From NCBI RefSeq assembly GCF_958405895.1, contig NZ_CATZAR010000012.1: DNA of 64,000 nt; one strand, 5' to 3'. The notes under the pieces are model-generated. The model saw nothing but the letters and a program-made list of their open reading frames with translations, was not told the DNA's origin and ran no database searches. This document shows positions 52,185-63,992 of this stretch, piece after piece. Positions within the stretch are counted from its first letter, which is position 1. Every line of letters starts with the position of its first letter. The translations under genes were made by a program, and so were the position numbers. This DNA comes from Ralstonia thomasii (GTDB lineage: Bacteria > Pseudomonadota > Gammaproteobacteria > Burkholderiales > Burkholderiaceae).

Positions 52185-54239
52185 TCAGTGAGTCGGACGC
52201 ACCGCGAGAACGCGGCGCGCGAAGGCCCAGCATACCAAGGCGAACACGATCAGCCCAAGCCATTGCGCCGTGCCTTCAAACGACGCGCCCACGATCGCCA
52301 GCGGCGCATCCTTGCCCGTGGCGCCGATCACTGCCGCCATCAGCACACCCACCAGGCTTTCACCCACGATCAGGCCCGACGCCAGCAGCACGCCGTGGCG
52401 GTTCGGCACCTCGGCATAGCGCGCATATGGCACGCCGGCGGCCTGTGCACGCCTGGCAAGAATTTTCTCGATGACCCACGCCAGCACCGCGCCGGCCACC
52501 AGCACCGTGCTGATCGTCGGCGGCAGGTAGATGCCAATACCGACTGCCAGCACGGGCAGCCGGGCGACACCGCCACGCTGCTTGAGCGCCCAGTCCACAG
52601 CGATCAGCAACACGCCGATGACGACGCCTGCAATCACCATGTTCCATTCCAACTGATGCGTGAAGATGCCGGTGGCGATGGCCGTCATGAGCGTGGCCTG
52701 CGGTGCGGACAGCGCCTGCGCGGCGTCCATGCCGGCACGCGGCAACGCGCCCGGGAAGCCATACGCGTTGTACAGCAGCTCCAGCACCGGCGAGATGACT
52801 GCCGCGCCCGCCACGCAGCCGATCAGCAGCGCCACCTGCTGGCGCCACGGCGTAGCCCCGACCAGCCAGCCGGTCTTCAGATCCTGCAGGTTGTCGTTGG
52901 AGATGGTCGCCACGGCCACCACGGCCGACGTTGTGAAGATCGCCAGCGCAATGCCCAGCTTGCTCGCTTCGGGCGAACCCACGATGCCGTTGTCCGCGCC
53001 GATGGCCAACAGCAGCAGCGACACCAAGGTGATGGCGATGATGCCGATGCCCGAGATCGGGCTCGACGACGAACCGATCAGCCCGGCCATGTAGCCGCAC
53101 GCCGCCGCCACCAGAAAGCCGAACACCACTGCAAAGATCACCGCGCAGGTGATCAGCGTCCAGCGCGAGCCGACCGACAGCATGGTCGGCGCCAGGAATG
53201 CGGCAAAGGTGATCACCAGCACCACGACCATGGCCAGCGTGACCAGCAGAATCCAGCGCGGCGCCATGTCCTGCTCGGTGCGCAGCGCGCCATCAGCCTT
53301 CGGGCGCAGGCTGCCAAACGAGCGCTTCACGCCTTGCACCACCGGGCCGATCAGCGTGCCCAGCGTCCACACGGCCGCCACCGCAATCACGCCTGCGCCG
53401 ATAAAGCGCACCTGCGTGCGCCACACATCCGTGCCGAACGCAGAGAGCGCCTTGCCGGCCGGCATCGGCGTGATGGAGGTCAGATACGGCACGGCGATGC
53501 CCCAGGCGATCACCAGGCCCACCAGCATGGCCAGCCCGGCCACCAGGCCAATCAGGTAGCCCGCGCCCAGCAGCGCGGTTGAAAAGCCCAGCGGCAAGCG
53601 CACCACCGCAGCACCGGCTGCGAACCACCAGCTCGCGCCTTCGCCCAGCAGGCGCAGGCCGCTGGTGGCAAACGCCACGATGGCCGCGACGACGCCGCCC
53701 GCGGCCAGATCGCGCATGCCGGTGGCGGCGGGCACCGCATCGCCATCGGCCGCATCTTCACCGTCCGCCGACTGGCCGCTGCCCACGCGCAGGATTTCTG
53801 CTGCTGCGACGCCTTCGGGGTAAGGCAGGTCGCTCTGCACCACCATCGCGTGGCGCAGCGGAATCGTGAACACCACGCCCAGCATGCCGCCCGCCATGCA
53901 GACTCCAAACGTTTGCCAAAACGGGAAGCCTTGCCAGTGCCCGATCATCACCAGGCCGGGCAGGATGAAGATGATCGAAGACAGCGTCCCGGCCGCAGAC
54001 GCCTGCGTCTGCACCATGTTGTTCTCGAGGATGTTCGTGCCGCCGAGCATGCGCAGCACCGCCATCGAAATCACCGCTGCGGGAATCGCCGATGAGAACG
54101 TCAGGCCGACTTTCAGGCCCAGGTACACGTTTGAAGCGGTAAAGATCACGGTGATGATCGCGCCAAGGATCATGCCGCGCAGCGTCAGCTCTGGCAGGGT
54201 CGCTGCCCGAATGTGCTGGGGAGGATGGAGGGATTGCAT
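52185..54239 (-). CDS. OPT family oligopeptide transporter
   Basis: This large inner-membrane permease of 684 residues with about 14-16 hydrophobic segments belongs to the OPT family of proton-coupled peptide or metal-chelate transporters. The N-terminal LTLRGMILGAIITVIFTASN and the conserved RMLGGTNILENNMVQTQASA are characteristic. The start at 54239 has GGAG upstream; a TTG at 54254 would add five residues. The ligand is unknown. The acetyltransferase gene follows after 14 bp. The promoter region contains copy B of the dispersed repeat. Confidence 0.9.
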   Translation of the reverse strand: MQSLHPPQHIRAATLPELTLRGMILGAIITVIFTASNVYLGLKVGLTFSSAIPAAVISMAVLRMLGGTNILENNMVQTQASAAGTLSSIIFILPGLVMIGHWQGFPFWQTFGVCMAGGMLGVVFTIPLRHAMVVQSDLPYPEGVAAAEILRVGSGQSADGEDAADGDAVPAATGMRDLAAGGVVAAIVAFATSGLRLLGEGASWWFAAGAAVVRLPLGFSTALLGAGYLIGLVAGLAMLVGLVIAWGIAVPYLTSITPMPAGKALSAFGTDVWRTQVRFIGAGVIAVAAVWTLGTLIGPVVQGVKRSFGSLRPKADGALRTEQDMAPRWILLVTLAMVVVLVITFAAFLAPTMLSVGSRWTLITCAVIFAVVFGFLVAAACGYMAGLIGSSSSPISGIGIIAITLVSLLLLAIGADNGIVGSPEASKLGIALAIFTTSAVVAVATISNDNLQDLKTGWLVGATPWRQQVALLIGCVAGAAVISPVLELLYNAYGFPGALPRAGMDAAQALSAPQATLMTAIATGIFTHQLEWNMVIAGVVIGVLLIAVDWALKQRGGVARLPVLAVGIGIYLPPTISTVLVAGAVLAWVIEKILARRAQAAGVPYARYAEVPNRHGVLLASGLIVGESLVGVLMAAVIGATGKDAPLAIVGASFEGTAQWLGLIVFALVCWAFARRVLAVRPTH

Positions 54240-54341
54240 CCTGCGGGTCTCCAAAGAAGGTTCTTGTGGCGCGGATTATAGGAGTGGACGGGGGCGGGGG
54301 CGCGGTGGATTTTTTTGGGGTGTCCTCTAGATTTTTTGTTT

Positions 54342-54373
54342 TTGGTGCACCCCTTGTTTCATCCCCTGCCGGG
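54342..54373 (-). repeat. dispersed 32-bp intergenic repeat, copy B
   Basis: A reverse-strand copy of the element after priA, with one mismatch, between the sdaA stop and the OPT transporter start. It lies downstream of sdaA in the same relative orientation as copy A after priA. Confidence 0.85.
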
Positions 54374-54411
54374 AACGAAAGGGAGATGGACCACCAACGC
54401 AAAAACCAAAA

Positions 54412-55788
54412 TCAACACTCCACAATATTCACCGCCAACCCACCCCGCGCCGTCTCCTTGTACTTCGTCTTCATATCCGCCCCCGTCTCCCGCATCGTCT
54501 TGATCACGGAGTCGAGCGAAACATAATGCGTGCCATCCCCCCGCAACGCCATGCGCGCCGCATTCACCGCCTTCACAGACGCCATCGCATTGCGCTCGAT
54601 GCACGGAATCTGCACCAGCCCGCCAACCGGGTCGCATGTCAGCCCCAGGTTGTGCTCCATGCCGATCTCCGCTGCGTTCTCGACCTGCGCAGGCGTGCCG
54701 CCCAGTACCGCTGCCAGCGCTCCGGCAGCCATCGAACACGCCACGCCGACTTCGCCCTGGCAGCCGACTTCCGCGCCCGAGATCGACGCGTTCATCTTGT
54801 AAAGCATGCCGATCGCGCCAGCGGTGAGCAGAAAATCCACGATGCCGTTGTCGTTCGCGCCGGGAACGAAGCGGTCGTAGTAATGCATCACGGCCGGGAT
54901 GATCCCGGCTGCGCCGTTGGTCGGTGCCGTGACGACGCGCCCGCCCGCGGCGTTCTCTTCGTTAACTGCAATCGCATACAGGTTCACCCAATCGATGACC
55001 GACAGCGGATCGGACAGCGTACGTTCGGCCTGCACCGTGAGCGTTGAATACAACTCGGCTGCGCGGCGACGCACGTGGAACGGGCCCGGCAGTTCGCCTT
55101 CCGTGCGGCAGCCGCGCGCGACGCACGCCTGCATCACGTGCCAGATGTTGAGCAGGCCGGCGCGCACTTCGGCTTCGCTGCGCCACGTCAGTTCGTTTTC
55201 GAGCATCAGCCGGGCGATGGATTTGCCCGTCGATTCGCACATCGCCAGCAGTTCCTTGCCGCTGCGGAACGGGTGCGGCAACTGGTCATGCGCGGCAAGC
55301 ACCTGCGTGTTCGGTGCGCCGGCCGTGACGACAAAGCCACCGCCCACCGACAGGTAGCGCGCCTCGCGCAGCCGCTCGCCTGCTGCATCGAAGGCGTGGA
55401 ACTTCATGCCGTTCGGGTGCTCTGCCATCGCCTCGCGGCGATAGAAGGCGATGTGCTCCTTCTCGGTAAAGCGCACCGCATGGCGGCCCAGCAGCGACAG
55501 CGATTGCGAGGCGCGCAGCTCCGCCAGCTTGGCATCGATGGAGTCGGGGTCGATGGTGTCCGGCGCCTCGCCCATCAGGCCAAGGATGACGCCGCGGTCC
55601 GTGCCGTGGCCCTTGCCGGTGGCGCCGAGCGAACCGTACAGCTCGACGCGGACACTGGCGACTTGCGGCATCAGCCCATCGGCTTCGAGGCCGGAGGCGA
55701 ACATCAGCGCGGCGCGCATCGGCCCGACGGTGTGCGAGCTGGACGGACCGATGCCGATCTTGAAGAGGTCGAAAACAGAAACAGCCAT
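54412..55788 (-). CDS. sdaA: L-serine ammonia-lyase (L-serine deaminase)
   Basis: This 458-residue cytoplasmic iron-sulfur enzyme converts L-serine to pyruvate and ammonia. The N-terminal SVFDLFKIGIGPSSSHTVGP and the Fe-S Cys-bearing core (GCQGEVGVACSMAAGA, GLTCDPVGGLVQIPCIERN) are diagnostic of the single-chain type. GGAG precedes the start at 55788. It is read in the same direction as gcvT-gcvH-gcvP and begins 148 bp after gcvP, so glycine-derived serine could pass to pyruvate. A hairpin in the gap may reduce read-through. Confidence 0.94.
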   Translation of the reverse strand: MAVSVFDLFKIGIGPSSSHTVGPMRAALMFASGLEADGLMPQVASVRVELYGSLGATGKGHGTDRGVILGLMGEAPDTIDPDSIDAKLAELRASQSLSLLGRHAVRFTEKEHIAFYRREAMAEHPNGMKFHAFDAAGERLREARYLSVGGGFVVTAGAPNTQVLAAHDQLPHPFRSGKELLAMCESTGKSIARLMLENELTWRSEAEVRAGLLNIWHVMQACVARGCRTEGELPGPFHVRRRAAELYSTLTVQAERTLSDPLSVIDWVNLYAIAVNEENAAGGRVVTAPTNGAAGIIPAVMHYYDRFVPGANDNGIVDFLLTAGAIGMLYKMNASISGAEVGCQGEVGVACSMAAGALAAVLGGTPAQVENAAEIGMEHNLGLTCDPVGGLVQIPCIERNAMASVKAVNAARMALRGDGTHYVSLDSVIKTMRETGADMKTKYKETARGGLAVNIVEC

Positions 55789-55866
55789 GGGTAAGGCTCC
55801 GGGGGCGTTTTGCAAAAGGGGCGAGTCGGCTTGTGGCCGCCCGCGCACGGGTTGTTCAGATGCAAA

Positions 55867-55893
55867 CGGCCGCCCCGTGGTGCGAGGCGGCCG
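55867..55893 (-). terminator. GC hairpin between gcvP and sdaA
   Basis: CGGCCGCC and GGCGGCCG form an 8-bp stem with an 11-nt loop. On the minus strand it is followed by TTTG only, so it would be a weak terminator or a processing site. Confidence 0.45.
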
Positions 55894-55936
55894 CCTGTGG
55901 CGTAGCGCGATGGCAATCGCGCACCGGGTCGCCGGC

Positions 55937-58876
<2,940 letters not shown>

Positions 58877-58960
58877 GGCAAGGGCTCGAAATTCAGGCGA
58901 TGCAAGCAATGGCCGATGCGCAGCGCAGGTCAGGGCGCGCGCACCGGCCGGAGGACCGGC

Positions 58961-59341
58961 TTAGCCGATCTTGGCTTCGTAATCAGCAGCCGACATCAGG
59001 GCGTTCACGTCGTCGGCGTTGGCCGGCTTGATCTTGAACAGCCAAGCGTCGTAGGCGCCTGCGTTCACGGATTCCGGCGCGCCCGCGGCATCTGCGTTGT
59101 TGGCGACGATCTCGCCGGCCACCGGGGCGAAGATGTCGGAAGCGGCCTTGACAGACTCCACCACGGCAATCGCTTCGTCCTTGGCGACGGCGCGGCCGGC
59201 TTCCGGCAGCTCCAGGAAGACGATGTCGCCGAGCTGTTCCTGCGCGAAGTCGGTAATGCCGATGGTCAGCGTGCCGTCGGCTTCAACGCGGATCCACTCG
59301 TCGTGTTCGGTGTACTTCAGATCGGCGGGGACGTTGCTCAT
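58961..59341 (-). CDS. gcvH: glycine cleavage system H protein
   Basis: This 126-residue lipoyl carrier shuttles the aminomethyl group between GcvP, GcvT and lipoamide dehydrogenase. The lipoylated residue is Lys65 in VVESVKAASD, and the N-terminal YTEHDEWIRVE matches the family. It lies between gcvT and gcvP in the operon. Lipoamide dehydrogenase is not encoded here and is shared with other complexes. Confidence 0.97.
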   Translation of the reverse strand: MSNVPADLKYTEHDEWIRVEADGTLTIGITDFAQEQLGDIVFLELPEAGRAVAKDEAIAVVESVKAASDIFAPVAGEIVANNADAAGAPESVNAGAYDAWLFKIKPANADDVNALMSAADYEAKIG

Positions 59342-59388
59342 GAAAGGTTTCTCCGGAAGATGGGTATGGGGGAATGCAGATTCGGTGT

Positions 59389-60516
59389 TCAGCTGACCAG
59401 CGCCTTGCCATTGCGCACGAACGGCAGTTTAACCACAGTCGCGGTCAACTTGCGGTCGCGAATTTCGACCTGCACGTCGGTGCCGACGGGCACCTCCTTG
59501 GGCAGGCGCGCCAGTGCGATGGAGAGCGACAGGCTCGGGCTGAACGTGCCGCTGGTGATCTCGCCGTCACCGGCGGCGGTGATGACTTTCTGGTGGGCGC
59601 GCAGCACGCCGCCCTTGTCGCGCAGGATCAGGCCGACGAACTGTTCGCGTTGTCCACCGGCTTGCAGCGCGGCCTTGCCGGTGAAGTCGCGTTCGCTTTG
59701 CAGGTCGACCGTCCAGGCGAGGCCGGCGTCGAGCGGCGAGACGTGCTCGTCCATGTCCTGGCCGTAGAGGTTCATGCCGGCTTCCAGGCGCAGCGTGTCG
59801 CGCGCGCCGAGGCCTGCCGGGCGCACGCCGGCCTGCAGCAGGCGCTCCCACACGCCCGCGATCTGCGCGGCCGGCACGACCAGTTCGAAACCGTCTTCAC
59901 CGGTGTAGCCGGTTCGGGCCACCATGATCTCGCCCACGTTTTCCACGGTCACAAAGCCCGCGTTGAACGGCTTCAGCGCGTCGCCCACGGCCTGCGAGCC
60001 GGGCAGCGCGGCGTAGGTCTTGGCACGCGCGTTCGGGCCCTGCACCGCCAGGATGCCCAGTGGCTCGGCACCCGCGTTGTTGTCGGAGCGGCGCGGCGTG
60101 ATCGTCACGTCGGTGCCGGCGGCGGCGTTCTGCGCGACGATCCATTCCAGGTCCGTCGGGGCGGTGCCTGCGTTGACCACCAAGCGGAACCAGTCTTCGC
60201 GGAAGAAGTAGACGATCAGATCGTCGATCACGCCGCCCTTGGGGTTCAGCATGCAGCTGTAGAGCGCCTTGCCGGGCGTCTGGAGCTTGTCGACATTGTT
60301 GGCGAGCAGCCCACGCAGGAAGTCGCGCACGCGCGCGCCGGTGAGGTCGACCACGCACATGTGCGAGACGTCGAAGACGCCGGCGTCCTGGCGCACGGCG
60401 TGGTGCTCTTCGATTTGGGAGCCGTAGTTGACGGGCATGTCCCAGCCGCCAAAGTCGACCATGCGGGCGCCCAGCGAGCGGTGGATGGCATTGAGCGGCG
60501 TGTGTTGGAGCGTCAT
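59389..60516 (-). CDS. gcvT: glycine cleavage system aminomethyltransferase, T-protein
   Basis: This 375-residue enzyme moves the one-carbon unit from lipoyl-GcvH to tetrahydrofolate, releasing ammonia. Conserved segments are MVDFGGWDMPVNYG, the DVSHMCVVDLTG folate-site region and RTGYTGEDGFEL. The start at 60516 is the family start; the longer frame to 60543 overlaps no signal. It is the first gene of the gcv operon and lies just downstream of the glycine riboswitch and its terminator. Confidence 0.97.
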   Translation of the reverse strand: MTLQHTPLNAIHRSLGARMVDFGGWDMPVNYGSQIEEHHAVRQDAGVFDVSHMCVVDLTGARVRDFLRGLLANNVDKLQTPGKALYSCMLNPKGGVIDDLIVYFFREDWFRLVVNAGTAPTDLEWIVAQNAAAGTDVTITPRRSDNNAGAEPLGILAVQGPNARAKTYAALPGSQAVGDALKPFNAGFVTVENVGEIMVARTGYTGEDGFELVVPAAQIAGVWERLLQAGVRPAGLGARDTLRLEAGMNLYGQDMDEHVSPLDAGLAWTVDLQSERDFTGKAALQAGGQREQFVGLILRDKGGVLRAHQKVITAAGDGEITSGTFSPSLSLSIALARLPKEVPVGTDVQVEIRDRKLTATVVKLPFVRNGKALVS

Positions 60517-60582
60517 GGAATCTCTCGGCAGAGGCGCCGCCACTGTGGCCGGGCGCGGCGCGTTATTCGGGACCAGAAAAGC

Positions 60583-60652
60583 AAAAAGGCCACCCGCGCA
60601 GCCTGATGCCTCATGGTGACGCCATGAAGATCAACAAGCTGCGCAGATGGCC
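60583..60652 (-). terminator. terminator hairpin of the glycine riboswitch expression platform
   Basis: On the minus strand GGCCATCTGCGCAGC and GCTGCGCGGGTGGCC pair through 15 positions (two G-U wobbles) and TTTTT follows. An inner hairpin (CATGG / CCATG) stacks in the loop. It lies between aptamer 2 and gcvT, as expected for a glycine-regulated terminator. Confidence 0.7.
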
Positions 60653-60880
60653 CCTCTGTCCTTGGTACCTGAGAGATTGCGAAGCGGGGCGCATAGCGGT
60701 GCGCGCCGTTCGTGAGCCCCTTCGGTGGGCGCCCGCAGTGGTCGTGCGGCGCCAGCTCTCCAGAGTGCGGTCGGACGCATGTCCGCCGATCCGCCCGGTC
60801 CTGGATGCCTGAGAGTTTTCGGGTGCTACCCCTTCGGCGGCGCCTTGCCGTGTACGGCGGGCACGCTCTCCCGGATGGAT
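60645..60880 (-). promoter_or_regulatory. tandem glycine riboswitch
   Basis: The leader of gcvT holds two glycine aptamers on the minus strand. Aptamer 1 (about 60795-60876) has GGGAGAGCG, GCCGCCGAAGGGG and AACTCTCAGGCA. Aptamer 2 (about 60645-60768) has CTGGAGAGC, CCACCGAAGGGGC and AATCTCTCAGGTACC. The arrangement gives cooperative glycine sensing; glycine should switch on the gcv operon. Conserved core motifs are read directly; the exact borders are approximate. Confidence 0.93.
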
Positions 60881-60886
60881 GGGCGG

Positions 60887-60915
60887 AATTTACGGAAGGG
60901 GGATGGGATTGTCAA
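60887..60915 (-). promoter_or_regulatory. sigma-70 promoter of the gcv operon
   Basis: On the minus strand TTGACA (60910-60915), a 17-bp spacer and TAAATT (60887-60892) form a near-consensus promoter. Transcription would start near 60880, exactly at the riboswitch. Confidence 0.8.
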
Positions 60916-60955
60916 TCAGGACAAATCGATGGCGCATTTTGGCAGCCACACAGCC

Positions 60956-61012
60956 AAAAACGGCCACACCTTCGGGGCGCTGGCGGGGCCGCCAACCCAA
61001 AGCGTGTGGCCG
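60956..61012 (-). terminator. intrinsic terminator of the small secreted-protein gene
   Basis: CGGCCACAC and GTGTGGCCG form a perfect 9-bp stem around a 34-nt loop. On the minus strand TTTTT follows. It ends the gene at 61044-61370. Confidence 0.75.
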
Positions 61013-61043
61013 GAGTGCGGCTGTTGGTTGGTGTTGCTTCGAC

Positions 61044-61370
61044 TTACTTGCCGATTTGGCGACTGACCTGGTTTTCCTGCTGGTTCAGCGTGCGCTGTTC
61101 CTGCTTGGTGATGTGCCCACCGTTTTGCGAGGCCATGTCGCGCTCTTCCTGGCGAATCTGGCGGTCTTCCTTGTGCAGCTGGCGCGCCTGGCCCTTGGTG
61201 ATTTCGCCTTCCTTCACTTCGTTGTGGATACGCTTGTTCTGGTTGGCGAGGCGGTGGTTGACCTCGGCGCGGCGCGGGTGGTCCTTTTGCCATTGCGTCT
61301 GGGCGAAGGCGCCGGTGGTGGCGGACAGGGCGACGGCGGTTACGGCCAGGATCTTGGCGATGCGGTTCAT
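61044..61370 (-). CDS. small exported Gln/Arg-rich helical protein
   Basis: This 108-residue protein has a signal peptide (ILAVTAVALSATTGAFAQ) and a mature part rich in Gln, Asn, Arg and Glu with a helical, repeat-like pattern (EVNHRLANQNKRIHNEVKEG, ARQLHKEDRQIRQEERDMAS, HITKQEQRTLNQQENQVS). Similar proteins are common in Ralstonia and Burkholderia, but the function is unknown. The start at 61370 gives the signal peptide. It has its own terminator and stands between the gcv promoter and rep. Confidence 0.75.
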   Translation of the reverse strand: MNRIAKILAVTAVALSATTGAFAQTQWQKDHPRRAEVNHRLANQNKRIHNEVKEGEITKGQARQLHKEDRQIRQEERDMASQNGGHITKQEQRTLNQQENQVSRQIGK

Positions 61371-61643
61371 GGTTTCTTCCTCCGGTGGGCGGCTGACCGA
61401 TTCAGCCGCTGTCCCGTCCATAACGGCACGTTTTGGCTCCGGGCTGACCGCCATCGTGTAACGGGGCGTAAGCGGTGTAACGGCCGGAAGCAAAGCGAGG
61501 GGCGCAAACGCGTGCGGTGCGGTATTGGCACCTCCGACAGCGCCCCGGCAAACGGCTTTTCATCGGCTCAATCGATGCAAACGCGCCGTGCTACCATCGC
61601 CCTCCGCTGTCGTTCCCGCCTGCTTTTTCTTCCGCCTGTTCCC

Positions 61644-63764
61644 ATGTCTTCCGGTCTCGCCCACGGGCTCAATGCTGCCCAATCCGAAGGTGTGCATTAC
61701 CTCGACGGCCCATGCCTGGTGCTGGCCGGGGCGGGCTCGGGCAAGACGCGCGTGATCACGCAGAAGATCGCGCACCTGATCCTCGACAAGGGCTTCGAGC
61801 CGCGTCACATCGCCGCCGTCACGTTCACCAACAAGGCGGCCAAGGAAATGCAGGAGCGCGTGGCCAAGCTGATGGACGGCAAGACGCGCGAAGACGGCAA
61901 GCGCATTCCCATCAAGCAGTTGACGGTCTGTACGTTCCACTCGCTGGGCGTGCAGATCCTGCGGACCGAAGCCGAGCACGTGGGCCTGAAGCCGCGCTTC
62001 TCGATCATGGATTCGGACGACTGCTTCGGGATGATCCAGGAGCAGTTGGCGACCACCGACAAGCAGTTGATCCGCCGCGTGCAGAGCACGATCTCGCTGT
62101 GGAAAAACGGTCTCGTCGATCCGGACACCGCGATTGCCGAGGCGCTCGCCAACAACAATGTTGATGATCACCAGGCGGCGCTCGTCTACCGCAACTACGT
62201 GGCGACGCTGCATGCGTATCAGGCGGTGGATTTTGACGACCTGATCCGGATTCCCGCCGAGCTGTTCGCGCGCAATGAAGAGGTGCGCCTGAAGTGGCAG
62301 AACCGTCTGCGCTACTTCCTCGTCGATGAATACCAGGACACCAACGCTTGCCAGTATCAACTGTTGAAGCTGCTGGCGGGGGGCTCGCACTTGCGTGCGC
62401 CGGCCTTCACGGCGGTGGGCGACGACGATCAGGCCATCTATGGCTGGCGGGGCGCCACGCTCGACAACCTCAAGCTGCTGCAGACGGATTTCCCGAACCT
62501 GAAGGTGATCAAGCTGGAGCAGAACTACCGCTCCACGGTGCGTATTCTGAATGCCGCCAACGCGGTCATCGCACAGAACCCGAAGCTGTTCGAGAAGACG
62601 CTGTGGAGCGAGCACGGCATGGGCGACGCGATCAACGTGACGAGCGCCAATGACGAGGAGCACGAGGCCGAGAGCGTCGTCTTCAAGCTGTCCGCCCACA
62701 AGTTCGAGCGCCGCGCGCAGTTTCGGGATTACGCGATTCTGTATCGCGGCAACTTCCAGGCGCGTCTGTTCGAGCAGATCCTGCGGCGCGAGCGCATTCC
62801 GTACGTGCTCTCGGGTGGGCAGAGCTTTTTCGACAAGGCCGAGATCAAGGATCTGTGCGCGTATCTGCGCCTGATTGCCAACGCGGATGATGATCCTGCG
62901 TTCATCCGCGCCATCACCACACCCAAGCGCGGCGTGGGGAATGCGACGCTCGAAGTGCTGGGTTCGTTTGCGGGGCAGGCCAAGGTGTCGCTGTTCGAGG
63001 CGGCGATGATGGGTGGTATCGAAGCACAGCTTGCGCCGCGCCAGCTTGAGCCGTTGCGCGTGTTCTGCGAGTTCATCGTGCGGCTGTCGGACCGCGCCGC
63101 CAAGGAGCCTGCTGCCACGCTGCTCGACGAGATGATGGAAGGCATCCATTACGAGGCCTACCTGTACGACACCTATGACGAGCGCCAGGCCCAGAACAAG
63201 TGGACCAACGTGCTGGAGTTTCTCGACTGGCTCAAGCGCAAGGGCACCAAGCCGGAGAAGGAAAGCGAAGAAGACGCCACCGGTTTCGACAATGCCGATG
63301 GCCTGATGGACGCCGGCAAGAACCTGCTGGAACTCACGCAGACCATCGCGCTGATCAGCATGCTCGAAGGCCGGGAAGAGGACCCGGATGCGGTGCGCCT
63401 GTCCACGCTGCATGCGAGCAAGGGGCTGGAGTATCCGCACGTGTTCCTGGTCGGCGTGGAAGAGGGCATCCTGCCGCACTGCCGCGAAGACGATGAGTTG
63501 ACCGACGAGAAGATCGAAGAAGAACGGCGGCTGATGTATGTGGGTATCACGCGGGCACAGCGCAGCCTGCATATCAGCTGGTGCAAGAAGCGCAAGCGCG
63601 CGAGAGAGACGGTGGTGTGTGAGCCGTCGCGCTATATCGCCGAGATGAAGCTTGGGGAAGATGCCGGCCCGACGCCGGAGGACACCATGCCGGCGATGTC
63701 GCCGAAGGATCGGTTGGGGGCGTTGAAGGGGTTGTTGGCGGCTAAGAAACCTGTGGCTTCGTGA
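61644..63764 (+). CDS. rep: ATP-dependent DNA helicase Rep
   Basis: This 706-residue superfamily-1A 3'-5' helicase clears protein blocks ahead of forks. Motif I is GAGSGKT, with AVTFTNKAAKEM, DEYQDTN, VGDDDQAIYGWRGA and the late motifs TLHASKGLEYPHVFLVG and RLMYVGITRAQ. Overall pattern is closer to E. coli Rep than UvrD (e.g. LNAAQSEGVHYLDGPCLVLA). The frame is open to 60879, but the start at 61644 gives the family N terminus. It is followed by repeat sequences. Confidence 0.93.
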   Translation: MSSGLAHGLNAAQSEGVHYLDGPCLVLAGAGSGKTRVITQKIAHLILDKGFEPRHIAAVTFTNKAAKEMQERVAKLMDGKTREDGKRIPIKQLTVCTFHSLGVQILRTEAEHVGLKPRFSIMDSDDCFGMIQEQLATTDKQLIRRVQSTISLWKNGLVDPDTAIAEALANNNVDDHQAALVYRNYVATLHAYQAVDFDDLIRIPAELFARNEEVRLKWQNRLRYFLVDEYQDTNACQYQLLKLLAGGSHLRAPAFTAVGDDDQAIYGWRGATLDNLKLLQTDFPNLKVIKLEQNYRSTVRILNAANAVIAQNPKLFEKTLWSEHGMGDAINVTSANDEEHEAESVVFKLSAHKFERRAQFRDYAILYRGNFQARLFEQILRRERIPYVLSGGQSFFDKAEIKDLCAYLRLIANADDDPAFIRAITTPKRGVGNATLEVLGSFAGQAKVSLFEAAMMGGIEAQLAPRQLEPLRVFCEFIVRLSDRAAKEPAATLLDEMMEGIHYEAYLYDTYDERQAQNKWTNVLEFLDWLKRKGTKPEKESEEDATGFDNADGLMDAGKNLLELTQTIALISMLEGREEDPDAVRLSTLHASKGLEYPHVFLVGVEEGILPHCREDDELTDEKIEEERRLMYVGITRAQRSLHISWCKKRKRARETVVCEPSRYIAEMKLGEDAGPTPEDTMPAMSPKDRLGALKGLLAAKKPVAS

Positions 63765-63784
63765 GGGGGTTTTGGTTTTTGGTT

Positions 63785-63816
63785 TTGGTGCATCCCTTGT
63801 TTCATCCCCTGCCGGG
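63785..63816 (-). repeat. dispersed 32-bp intergenic repeat, copy C
   Basis: An exact reverse-complement match to the element after priA, 20 bp after the rep stop. It leads directly into a larger inverted-repeat element running to the window end. Confidence 0.85.
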
Positions 63817-63824
63817 GCTGACTC

Positions 63825-63850
63825 ACTTTCTTTGTCTTGCCAAAGAAAGT
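63825..63850. repeat. short inverted repeat at the start of the terminal repeat element
   Basis: ACTTTCTTTG (63825-63834) and CAAAGAAAGT (63841-63850) form a perfect 10-bp stem with loop TCTTGC; AAGCAAAGAAAGG repeats the motif just after. It could act as a terminator-like or mobile-repeat end. Confidence 0.6.
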
Positions 63851-63866
63851 AAGCAAAGAAAGGCGC

Positions 63867-63992
63867 GCCCGAGATGGCGAAAGATTCCTTCAATTTCCGT
63901 AACCGGGCGGAGGCGGGGAAAACTCGCTGCGCTCAGACAGTTCCCCGCCTTTTTTCCGCCCGCTTACGAAAATTGAAGGCGCCATCTAGGGC
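63867..63992. repeat. long imperfect inverted repeat, near the window end
   Basis: The left arm (63867-63920) and the right arm (63941-63992) are complementary with few mismatches, sharing AGATGGCG, CCTTCAATTT, CGTAA, CGGGCGG and CGGGGAA. A 20-nt loop separates them. The element may continue past the window edge. It is probably a palindromic repetitive element of the genus. Confidence 0.7.

Noticed and set aside
60606..60812. Small plus-strand frame over the glycine riboswitch
   Set aside because: The sequence is explained by the minus-strand riboswitch; the frame has no ribosome site or protein similarity.
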